Shown here: piece after piece, positions 27,510 to 34,851 of the stretch
Layout: every line of letters begins with the position of its first letter
How positions within the stretch are numbered: the first letter of the stretch is position 1
Origin: Mollicutes bacterium
GTDB lineage: Bacteria; Bacillota_I; Bacilli_A; Izemoplasmatales; Izemoplasmataceae
DNA length: 34,851 bases
NCBI GenBank assembly: GCA_003557505.1
Contig: PWOH01000061.1
Span: 1 to 34,851 of the forward strand
Reading direction: 5' to 3'
Notes under the pieces: generated by a model
What the model saw: the letters and a program-made list of their open reading frames with translations, nothing else
Database searches by the model: none
Told to the model about the DNA's origin: nothing
Made by a program: the position numbers and the translations under genes

Positions 27510-27515
27510 TAAATA

Positions 27516-27543
27516 ATGATGCCGCAAATATTTGCGGCATCAT
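27516..27543. terminator. Perfect 28-nt palindrome between convergent genes, probable bidirectional terminator
   Basis: ATGATGCCGCAAAT/ATTTGCGGCATCAT, includes the stop codon of the minus-strand gene; no strong T tract. Confidence 0.7.
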
Positions 27544-28907
27544 AATTGATTACAATATTTTACGTAAGTATCGATATCAAATTTGCGTTTCAATCCTTTA
27601 TCATTCATGTAGCGCAACTTTCCAAGAATATCTCGTTCTTTCCACCCGTGGTCATGTTTTCCAAATAACCAGGCGACCGATGCATAGCTTACCGGGTCTC
27701 TGCCATCAAGGAAATAGGCATTATTCAGCGTGAGAATGGTTTGATAGGCTTCTTTGTAAGACTGTGACCATTCAATGATTTTTTTGCCCCAGTACATCCG
27801 CATATAATTATGCATATAGCCCGTTTCAACCATTTCTCTCATGGCCGCGTTAAAATAAGGGTCATGCGTATTAAAGGTTATATAATCTTCTTTGGTGTAA
27901 AGATAGTCACGTTTATCATTAATGTGAATATTCATCGTTTCATACGCCCACGGATCACTCATCGTTTCAAAGGTATCATAGCCCTCACAATAGGTCACGT
28001 AATTAAAGGCTAATTCTCGTCGTACGAGCAGTTGTTCTAAGTAGGCTTCACCGGATTGTCTTGAAATACTGCCTGCTTGCATGGCATCCTCAACACTTTG
28101 ATAGATACGCATCGGGGAAATCATCCCAAAATGTAAGTACATTGATAGTTGTGAGGTTAACTGCTTAGCGGGGTCGTTGCTGTTGTGATAATGATTAAGT
28201 TTCTCATCAATAAAGTGATCGAGTTGTTTAAGGGCTTCCTCTTCGCCACCATTAAAATAAGGCGTCTTTCCAATTGAAACATCTACCCCTAATGATTCAT
28301 TGATTGTCTGAGTATCTTGCTTTAAAAGATCACAATCACTTTTGTGTGAGTGTTGCAAGGGGCTAGGTTCGTTTAACTCCAGATAATCATCAACAACTTT
28401 TGTAAGTTTTGGTCGGATGGTGCGGGCCGCATATTCACATTTTTGACTTGCTTTTTCAATTGGGACTATCACATCATTTTCGGCACTCAAAGCATAAAGT
28501 TTTTCATCATCAGCCATATTTGTGAGTAATGTTCTTACCTGCCTCAAGGGTCTAAGATAGGCATGATCGAAGATAAATGCAGCTGCATCCTCAAAATACT
28601 GTGGTACAATTTTATTGAAGGCACCTTGTTTAACCGTAAAATCGATGCCTAAATCTGCTAAGGAAGTAGCTAACGTTCTCAATCCTTCAATCATAAAGTG
28701 AAAATGCCGTGCGTTACTGTCGGGATAATCACCATTTAAAACAAACAATACTTTTAAAGGTAATGAATGTTTGTTGGCAATTTTAATTGCGGCCTCTAAA
28801 GAAAAATTATCGTTGATTCGTTGTGTGGATTGCATCCAGTAAAGGACGAAATGCTTGTGGCTTTTAATAGGATGTGTATTGTATTGATGGAGACGTGCTT
28901 TAACCAT
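27540..28907 (-). CDS. phr: Class II CPD photolyase
   Basis: LLVRRELAFNYVTYC, HNYMRMYWGKKIIEWS, LNNAYFLDGRDPVSYASVAWLFGKHDHGWKERDILGKLRYM, KRKFDID. Start 28907 supported by reverse-strand AGGAGGT SD. Confidence 0.94.
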   Translation of the reverse strand: MVKARLHQYNTHPIKSHKHFVLYWMQSTQRINDNFSLEAAIKIANKHSLPLKVLFVLNGDYPDSNARHFHFMIEGLRTLATSLADLGIDFTVKQGAFNKIVPQYFEDAAAFIFDHAYLRPLRQVRTLLTNMADDEKLYALSAENDVIVPIEKASQKCEYAARTIRPKLTKVVDDYLELNEPSPLQHSHKSDCDLLKQDTQTINESLGVDVSIGKTPYFNGGEEEALKQLDHFIDEKLNHYHNSNDPAKQLTSQLSMYLHFGMISPMRIYQSVEDAMQAGSISRQSGEAYLEQLLVRRELAFNYVTYCEGYDTFETMSDPWAYETMNIHINDKRDYLYTKEDYITFNTHDPYFNAAMREMVETGYMHNYMRMYWGKKIIEWSQSYKEAYQTILTLNNAYFLDGRDPVSYASVAWLFGKHDHGWKERDILGKLRYMNDKGLKRKFDIDTYVKYCNQL

Positions 28908-28930
28908 AATTACCTCCTGGGGGGATATCT

Positions 28931-30145
28931 GTGATTGATTCAATTATTATCAAAAATTTTAAAGCGTTTAAAAATGAAACGGTTGTGCTGGGACATCATA
29001 CTATGTTTATCGGGACTCACGCTTCTGGTAAAACAACAATTCTTGAAGCATTAGATGTGTTTTTTAATCATATCATTGATCATAGTGATATTCGGAATAA
29101 ACGCAATGATGTAACGGTAGAAATTCAAATTGAAGAAAACCACTATAAAAAAGTATTCAGCCCGCCACACTATGTCTTTAATCCTGAAAAATCGACAGGA
29201 GACTTTTCCAAGCTACAAGACTACGTTTATTTGTATATGCCTAAAAAACCATACCCACTGCATTATTTTATTAATCAATGCCTCAGTCTTCATTATACTG
29301 TTCATTGCGAGTTGAATACAAGTGAAAGCTTGTGGGATTTATCGATGTTTAGTGATCATAAACCGCTAATCAATAATCATTTCTTCAGAGAAAAAGCCTT
29401 TCACCCCAACCAAACCCTTACCCTTCGTGAAGAGAAGAAAACACGATTTAAAATGTTAAAGATTCCAGAAGAAGTGAAGATGCTTTTGGGAGTAGATGAA
29501 ATTGAGAAAAGCTTTCATTATTATGACTATAAAAAACTCCTTTCCAATCTTCATCAAGCCTTTTTTGTTTCTAAACAAAAACAGTTTATCAATGACTTTC
29601 CACATGCGTTGCATCCACTGTATAAGAAAGACATTCAAGGAGAATTAGATACTATAACGACCCCACTGGTTTCTACTAGACGTAAACCTTTTATCCTTGT
29701 CGAGGGTAAAACCGATGTGCCATGGTTTGAAAAAGGACTAGAAATCATCGGACGTTTTAGTGATTATCGTGTGTTACCCTGCGGTGGGTATGGCAATATC
29801 ACATTTGTTGAAACCCAACTGAAGAAAGCTAACTATCGCACATTGGTCATCACTGATGGTGATATGGTGTCTAACGGTAAATACTATCGTCTTACACGTG
29901 ATATCATTGAAATGTACACCGATATAAATTATTTGAATAAACATTTAGGGACTTCTTTTAAAGCAGTGCCTAAAAATAAAAAAGTCTTTTTAAAAGCGTT
30001 GGATGAAAGTGATGAAGTTGTCAAACGAAAATTAGCATCGTATGCAACAAATCGTTTGCACAAGTCTCATCCCTTTGTCCAAGAACTATTAAGTATTATC
30101 GAACACTACGAAAAAAACCAACCTAAATACTATAATAAAGGATGA
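28931..30145 (+). CDS. Compact OLD-like protein: N-terminal P-loop (Walker A) and C-terminal TOPRIM
   Basis: GTG start; IDSIIIKNFKAFKNETVVLGHHTMFIGTHASGKTTILEALDVFF (AAA15/SMC-like Walker A), then FILVEGKTDVPWFEKGLEIIG and TLVITDGDM (TOPRIM Glu and DxD). No convincing ABC signature or Walker B seen. Confidence 0.75.
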   Translation: MIDSIIIKNFKAFKNETVVLGHHTMFIGTHASGKTTILEALDVFFNHIIDHSDIRNKRNDVTVEIQIEENHYKKVFSPPHYVFNPEKSTGDFSKLQDYVYLYMPKKPYPLHYFINQCLSLHYTVHCELNTSESLWDLSMFSDHKPLINNHFFREKAFHPNQTLTLREEKKTRFKMLKIPEEVKMLLGVDEIEKSFHYYDYKKLLSNLHQAFFVSKQKQFINDFPHALHPLYKKDIQGELDTITTPLVSTRRKPFILVEGKTDVPWFEKGLEIIGRFSDYRVLPCGGYGNITFVETQLKKANYRTLVITDGDMVSNGKYYRLTRDIIEMYTDINYLNKHLGTSFKAVPKNKKVFLKALDESDEVVKRKLASYATNRLHKSHPFVQELLSIIEHYEKNQPKYYNKG

Positions 30146-30150
30146 TTCCC

Positions 30151-31344
30151 TTGAAACCCTTGTCAAAAAAACACCAACAAATCAGTGCCTCCTTAACACT
30201 GGAAATCAACGCAAAAGCAAGTGCACTGCGAAAAGAAGGGAAAGATGTCTTGTCATTTGCTTCAGGGGAACCCAATCAAAACACCCCAGAAGCGATTCGC
30301 AATAAAGCCATCCAGCAAATTAATGATGGCCCTAACGGGTATACCGCTGCCCCGGGGTTAATTGAACTGCGCACGGCGGTTGCGAATAAATTACTTACTG
30401 ACAATGACTTAACCTATGCGCCCGAACAAGTTGTCATCTCCTCAGGCGCAAAGCATGCATTGTTTAATGCCTTGCAGGCCCTTTGTAACCCTGGAGACGA
30501 AATTATTCAAATTGCGCCTTACTGGGTCAGTTATCCTGAGATGATAAAGATGGCGGGTGCAGTGCCTAAAACGCTAATAACCGATAAAAAAGATAATTTC
30601 CTGCCTCAAAAAGAATCACTCAATGCATTAATCACTTCAAAGACTAAAGCGATTATCATAAACTCTCCTAGTAATCCTACAGGTGTAGTCTATCCCAACG
30701 ATACCTTGCAAATGATTGGTGAAGTGGCTGAAGCCCATGATCTTTACATCATCAGTGATGAAATCTATGAAAAACTGATTTATGAAGGCACCCACCAAAG
30801 CATCGCATCACTTTCTTCTGCGCTCAAAGAAAGAACCATTCTTATAAATGGTGTGTCGAAAGCCTACGCAATGACAGGCTGGCGGATTGGCTATAGTGCT
30901 AGTAACCCCCCGTTAGCTAAGATGATGAGTGCTATTCAATCGCACGCCACATCCAACGCGAACACCATCGCACAACACGCCGCCATAGAAGCCCTTGAAG
31001 GCGATCAATCCCCCATTAAATCTTTTAAACAATCCTTTGAAAAACGTCGAGAAATGATGTGTTCGGCGCTCGATGATATCAGGGGGATAGATTATATTAG
31101 ACCTACCGGTGCTTTTTATGTCATGGTGGATATCTCATCCTTTTTTGGAAAAACTATTCTCAATCAGACCATTGAGGATTCCATAAGCTTTTGTAAAGTG
31201 TTTTTAGAAGAAGCGTTGCTCGCCGTAGTCCCAGGTATCGCATTTGCGGCCGATGAGTATATTCGTTTTTCTTATGCAACCGATGAACGTACCATTGAAA
31301 AAGGCATGCAGCGACTTAAGGTATTTTGTGAAAAATATGCATAA
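30151..31344 (+). CDS. Class I/II aminotransferase, aspartate aminotransferase-like
   Basis: VLSFASGEPNQNTPE, GPNGYTAAPGLIELR, SPSNPTGVVY, LINGVSKAYAMTGWRIGY (PLP Lys). TTG start at 30151 fits the SD AAAGGATG better than the overlapping ATG 30142. Confidence 0.93.
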   Translation: MKPLSKKHQQISASLTLEINAKASALRKEGKDVLSFASGEPNQNTPEAIRNKAIQQINDGPNGYTAAPGLIELRTAVANKLLTDNDLTYAPEQVVISSGAKHALFNALQALCNPGDEIIQIAPYWVSYPEMIKMAGAVPKTLITDKKDNFLPQKESLNALITSKTKAIIINSPSNPTGVVYPNDTLQMIGEVAEAHDLYIISDEIYEKLIYEGTHQSIASLSSALKERTILINGVSKAYAMTGWRIGYSASNPPLAKMMSAIQSHATSNANTIAQHAAIEALEGDQSPIKSFKQSFEKRREMMCSALDDIRGIDYIRPTGAFYVMVDISSFFGKTILNQTIEDSISFCKVFLEEALLAVVPGIAFAADEYIRFSYATDERTIEKGMQRLKVFCEKYA

Positions 31345-31407
31345 ATGGCTATGTTCTTTTCAAAAAACTCTGAATAAAGTATAATAGGTTCAATAGGAGG
31401 TGGCGAT

Positions 31408-31899
31408 ATGCAATTTTACATAAAGCCAGAACATTTTGCGAAAAAAAGAAGCTTTACCATTCGTGATGAAAAGAAGAATCGTCTCTTCAAAGTTAAGGGA
31501 AAGTTTTTCTGGGGACTACGGTCTTTAGAAATCAAAGATATGAACTCTGAATTGTTATATCGAACCAAACGTCGTTTTGATGTGACCTTTTTCAAAAAAT
31601 ATACGATAGAAGATGAAAAAAATAATATTGTTGCGGTGATTAATCGGACAAGAGGGTTTAAAAAACCAAAATTCAAAATCGTTGTTTTTGATGAACAGTT
31701 TGTGATAGATGGTGATCTTTATGGTCATGACTTTTCTATCAGAGATAAAGAAAACACCTTGATTGCTTCAATGGGAAAGCGTGTTTTTCCTTCAGGCGAA
31801 GCCTATGAAATTGACGTACAAACAGAAAAAAAGCCGCTACTGCAATTATTCCTAATCATAACGATTGATCAATTTTTACATGAACGAAGAAAACGATAA
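31408..31899 (+). CDS. LURP-one-related (tubby-like fold) protein
   Basis: Repeating beta pattern: FTIRDEKKNRLFKVKGKFF, LEIKDMNSELLYRTKRR, YTIEDEKNNIVAVI, HDFSIRDKENTLIASMGKR. Confidence 0.78.
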   Translation: MQFYIKPEHFAKKRSFTIRDEKKNRLFKVKGKFFWGLRSLEIKDMNSELLYRTKRRFDVTFFKKYTIEDEKNNIVAVINRTRGFKKPKFKIVVFDEQFVIDGDLYGHDFSIRDKENTLIASMGKRVFPSGEAYEIDVQTEKKPLLQLFLIITIDQFLHERRKR

Positions 31900-32545
31900 T
31901 TCCTGCATCATTTGTGGGGGGGAAACATATACACTCGAGGATGCTGAAATAAAGGTCCGTTACAATGTGTGTAAAAGTTGCGGCTTTACTTACAAACTCC
32001 CACAATATCATGTTGATCAGGTCAAAGAAAAATCGCTTTATGATAACCATCAAAATACGATGGAAAATGAAGGCTATGTGAATATGTTCATCCGTTTTTT
32101 AGAAGAATGTGTTGACCCTTACGTTAAAGGTGGTAAAGCACTGGATTTTGGGAGTGGCCCTGGTCCAGTACTATATGAACTTTTAAAACAGCGTGGTTTT
32201 CGCGCCAGTCACTACGATCCTTACTATCATGTTGACCATGATGTATTTGACAGTTGTTATGACTTGATTACTTCTACAGAAGTCTTTGAACATTTAAGTA
32301 GCCCAAATAAAACAATTCGCAATTTGTCGTATTTATTAGAAGACGGTGGCATTCTTGCGGTGATGACCTCTTTGCGTCCCACTTCCGATGAGGCCTTCCT
32401 CAAATGGTGGTATCGAAGAGACCAAACCCACATAGGCTTTTTTACGTTAAAAGCTTTTGAAGCATTAATCCAACCGTTAAGATTAAAATGTATTTATACC
32501 AATGAGAAGAACTATTTTGTGTTCAGAAAGGAATTTTCCCGATGA
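31880..32545 (+). CDS. SAM-dependent methyltransferase with N-terminal zinc ribbon
   Basis: CIICGG..CKSCG, ALDFGSGPGPVLYELL, DLITSTEVFEHL, LEDGGILAVMTS; 20-nt overlap with previous gene. Confidence 0.87.
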   Translation: MNEENDNSCIICGGETYTLEDAEIKVRYNVCKSCGFTYKLPQYHVDQVKEKSLYDNHQNTMENEGYVNMFIRFLEECVDPYVKGGKALDFGSGPGPVLYELLKQRGFRASHYDPYYHVDHDVFDSCYDLITSTEVFEHLSSPNKTIRNLSYLLEDGGILAVMTSLRPTSDEAFLKWWYRRDQTHIGFFTLKAFEALIQPLRLKCIYTNEKNYFVFRKEFSR

Positions 32546-33456
32546 AAGTTTACACAAGCAATGCATCCCATTATCAATTTTTACAAGAAAATCTCCCTGA
32601 AACGATTACATTGACTGACAAAAAAGAAGAAGCGAATTATTATGTTGCGGGTCGTTTTTCTGAAGAAGATTACCATGAAAACTTACAAGGCATTATTATT
32701 CCCTTTACAGGCCATAACGGAATTGACTTAGATGCACTGCGTCGTCATAATCTAAAACTGTTCAATACAACTGTTCATTCTGTATATGTTGCTGAGATGG
32801 CCTTAAGATTAACACTTGGCATTCTAGGGAATCTTCCACTATATCATGAAAATATGCGCAAAACACGCTGGTCTAACCGTAACAATGACGAACGTATTCC
32901 TTGGATTTCACTGCTTGATAAAAAAGTCGGCATCTATGGATTCGGTCGGATTGGCCGCCATCTAAAAGCGATGCTCTCACCACTGACAAACCAAGTCTAT
33001 ACCATTGACCGAGGAAAAGATTACGGGGATGCGTTATTGGTGGATTCACTTGAAGCACTGTGTGAAATCAGTGATATTGTCATTGTAGCGGCCCCGCTTA
33101 ATGAAACCACTGAAAATGCTTTTGATGATAATATTTTAAAAACCATGCACGGTAAATTTCTTATCAACGTGGGAAGAGGCGCTATTATCAACCAAGCGGC
33201 ATTGTATCACCGCTTAAAAGATGGTACCTTAAAAGGATTCGCCTCTGATGTATGGTATAACTATCCAAAAGATACACAATATCAAGCCCCCGCGGACTAC
33301 CCGATTCACACTTTGGAAAATGTACTCATGACACCACATTGTGGAGGGTTTGCGGAAGAGTCTCCAAGAAAAATCCAACAAAAAGTGCTCGATCATCTTT
33401 TAAACATCAATGCTGGTGATTTCTCGGAAATGTTAGATACTTCAAAACTTAAGTAA
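32542..33456 (+). CDS. D-isomer-specific 2-hydroxyacid dehydrogenase family protein
   Basis: VGIYGFGRIGRHLKAML Rossmann motif, LINVGRGAIINQAAL, MTPHCGGF; ATGA overlap with the upstream methyltransferase. Confidence 0.87.
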   Translation: MKVYTSNASHYQFLQENLPETITLTDKKEEANYYVAGRFSEEDYHENLQGIIIPFTGHNGIDLDALRRHNLKLFNTTVHSVYVAEMALRLTLGILGNLPLYHENMRKTRWSNRNNDERIPWISLLDKKVGIYGFGRIGRHLKAMLSPLTNQVYTIDRGKDYGDALLVDSLEALCEISDIVIVAAPLNETTENAFDDNILKTMHGKFLINVGRGAIINQAALYHRLKDGTLKGFASDVWYNYPKDTQYQAPADYPIHTLENVLMTPHCGGFAEESPRKIQQKVLDHLLNINAGDFSEMLDTSKLK

Positions 33457-33480
33457 GTCTCTCAAACGAGAGGCTTTTTC
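33456..33480 (+). terminator. Rho-independent terminator
   Basis: AGTCTCTC-AAAC-GAGAGGCT then TTTTC. Confidence 0.75.
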
Positions 33481-33491
33481 TTTATACAGTA

Positions 33492-33500
33492 TGTTACAAT
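33492..33500 (+). promoter_or_regulatory. Extended -10 element
   Basis: TGTTACAAT 17 nt upstream of ATG 33518. Confidence 0.5.
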
Positions 33501-33517
33501 AACACTAAGGTGATGCT

Positions 33518-34597
33518 ATGAAAAAATCCTATAATGAACAACATATCCTATTTTCGCGGGTATCATTAGATAAAGATAGTCCTGCATATAAAGATTTTTA
33601 CCAAAAACATCCTGAGTATCAAGTGGGCGATGATGCCATCAGGGGGATGAACTTTTTGGATGGTCTAAAAAAAGAAAAATTATTTAAACAACGATTTTTC
33701 CCGATGTTTACCAACAATGAACATATCATCAAAAATTTATATCAGACCTTAGACGAGATTCCTTTGGGAGAAAAAGTTCCCCAGAAAAAAGATTTTCATA
33801 AAAATATTAAAGCCATCACCAAACACTATGGTGCGATTGATGTTGGCATCGTTAAATTAAACGAAGGACACTATTATACGCATCATGGGAATCGTAATAA
33901 ACTGTTGGGTGAGGAAGCTTACGGCAAACCGATCACCACGCGTTATCAGACTGCGATTGTCTTTTTAGTGCCTATGGCAGAAGATGCGCTTAAGCGTTCA
34001 CCGTATTTCGAAAGTATTGCAGAAACACAAAATGCCTATCTTAATATGGCGTTTACCGGGTTCCGTCTGGCCAGTTATTTAAAGACACTTGGCTATCGTT
34101 CTATGTTTCAAAGTGAAATTCATTATTTGACACCCCTTGTTCCACTGGCTTATGATGCAGGATTAGGTGAAATCGGGATGACGAACCACTTATTACACCC
34201 TGAATATGGGAACCGTATACGTATCGGAGCGGTTATGAGTGATATAGCGCTTGATGAAGATAACCCTATCGATTTTGGGCTTAAAATGTTTTGTGAACGC
34301 TGTGCGCTTTGTTTGATTAACTGTCCGATGCAATCAATCAGTTTTAAAAAACGGTGGGTGAATGATCGTTTATTTTATAAATTCAACGATCAAAGCTGCT
34401 TTAAAATATTTAAAAACGCCGGTACTGACTGCGGGGTATGTATTCAAAGTTGTCCTTTGTCTTACGGAATTGGGTCATCAACACTCTATCAAATTAAGAA
34501 TGACAGATTAGCCATTGATACAGTGATTCAAAAGCATCTCGATGAATTAGGTAGAAGACCTGCCATCAAACATCAATTATCAATCGTGGAGGAATGA
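33518..34597 (+). CDS. Reductive dehalogenase-like (RdhA/QueG superfamily) corrinoid iron-sulfur protein without Tat signal
   Basis: AGLGEIGMTNHLLHPEYGNRIRIGAVMSDIALDEDNPIDFG, CERCALCLINCP and CGVCIQSCP 4Fe-4S motifs; no RR Tat motif at N-terminus. Confidence 0.8.
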   Translation: MKKSYNEQHILFSRVSLDKDSPAYKDFYQKHPEYQVGDDAIRGMNFLDGLKKEKLFKQRFFPMFTNNEHIIKNLYQTLDEIPLGEKVPQKKDFHKNIKAITKHYGAIDVGIVKLNEGHYYTHHGNRNKLLGEEAYGKPITTRYQTAIVFLVPMAEDALKRSPYFESIAETQNAYLNMAFTGFRLASYLKTLGYRSMFQSEIHYLTPLVPLAYDAGLGEIGMTNHLLHPEYGNRIRIGAVMSDIALDEDNPIDFGLKMFCERCALCLINCPMQSISFKKRWVNDRLFYKFNDQSCFKIFKNAGTDCGVCIQSCPLSYGIGSSTLYQIKNDRLAIDTVIQKHLDELGRRPAIKHQLSIVEE

Positions 34598-34599
34598 TT

Positions 34600-34833
34600 A
34601 TGCAAGAGACAATTGATATTCATGGCATGAGTGAATTTGAAGCCATTAAAACTTTAGAAAAATTCATTGCATCGCTAAGTGATTCCGTTACAGAAGTCGT
34701 TGTGATTCACGGTCATAATAGCGGACGGATTTTAAAAGATATGCTTGCCAATCCAAACAAATTACGTTCTAAACGCATCAAACGTCGCCGTTACACGATG
34801 AATCAGGGCGAAACCATATTGGAGTTGTACTGA
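34600..34833 (+). CDS. Stand-alone Smr domain protein
   Basis: QETIDIHGMSEFEAIKTLEKFI, VVVIHGHNSGRILKDML typical of Smr; SD GGAGGA 6 nt before ATG 34600. Confidence 0.85.
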   Translation: MQETIDIHGMSEFEAIKTLEKFIASLSDSVTEVVVIHGHNSGRILKDMLANPNKLRSKRIKRRRYTMNQGETILELY

Positions 34834-34851
34834 TGTTTAAATCTAAGATAT
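34833..34851 (+). CDS. Truncated start of the next gene
   Basis: ATG overlapping the Smr stop codon (TGATG), open to window end; too short to identify. Confidence 0.3.

Noticed and set aside
27540-31344. Multi-gene defense island around the P-loop/TOPRIM protein
   Set aside because: Neighbours are a photolyase, an aminotransferase and metabolic genes; no helicase, restriction, toxin-antitoxin or retron gene nearby. Only the single protein is flagged.
1-34851. Mycoplasma-type genetic code (TGA = Trp)
   Set aside because: TGA serves as stop for several intact genes (for example at 30143-30145, 32543-32545 and the photolyase), and Trp residues are read from TGG.
1-34851. CRISPR array or Cas genes
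   Set aside because: No regularly spaced direct repeats and no Cas-like proteins seen.
1-34851. Transposon, prophage or integrative element
   Set aside because: No transposase, integrase, recombinase or phage structural protein; long inverted repeats in convergent gaps are better explained as terminators.

Overview
Low-GC, gene-dense bacterial chromosome segment, Firmicutes/Mollicutes-like in character. TGA is used as a genuine stop at several gene ends, so this is the standard code rather than the Mycoplasma code. I see about 28 protein-coding genes, mostly on + with three on -, and no rRNA, tRNA, CRISPR array, transposase or prophage that I can support. Recognisable genes: pncB, tpx, an XRE-type membrane protein, htpG, a YtcJ-like amidohydrolase, two MASE1-like/HD-GYP membrane proteins, a PhzF-family protein, a 897-aa coiled-coil protein, cardiolipin synthase, an ABC-2 exporter pair, a PduO-type cobalamin adenosyltransferase, DegV, a HAAS-type repeat membrane protein, a YgjV/GNAT-like fusion, two MacB-like ABC fusions, a class II photolyase, a compact P-loop/TOPRIM (OLD-like) protein, an aspartate-type aminotransferase, a LURP-one-like protein, a Zn-ribbon methyltransferase, a 2-hydroxyacid dehydrogenase-like protein, a Tat-less reductive-dehalogenase-like Fe-S protein and a stand-alone Smr protein. 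Best candidates for something undescribed: (1) the compact P-loop+TOPRIM protein, back-to-back with a photolyase and only 23 nt between start codons; (2) the Tat-less RdhA-like protein; (3) the giant coiled-coil protein apparently in an operon with cardiolipin synthase and an exporter; (4) an 18-bp-arm inverted repeat upstream of htpG; (5) a 2-hydroxyacid dehydrogenase with Tyr at the usual catalytic Glu position. All family calls were made by reading motifs; no database search was run.
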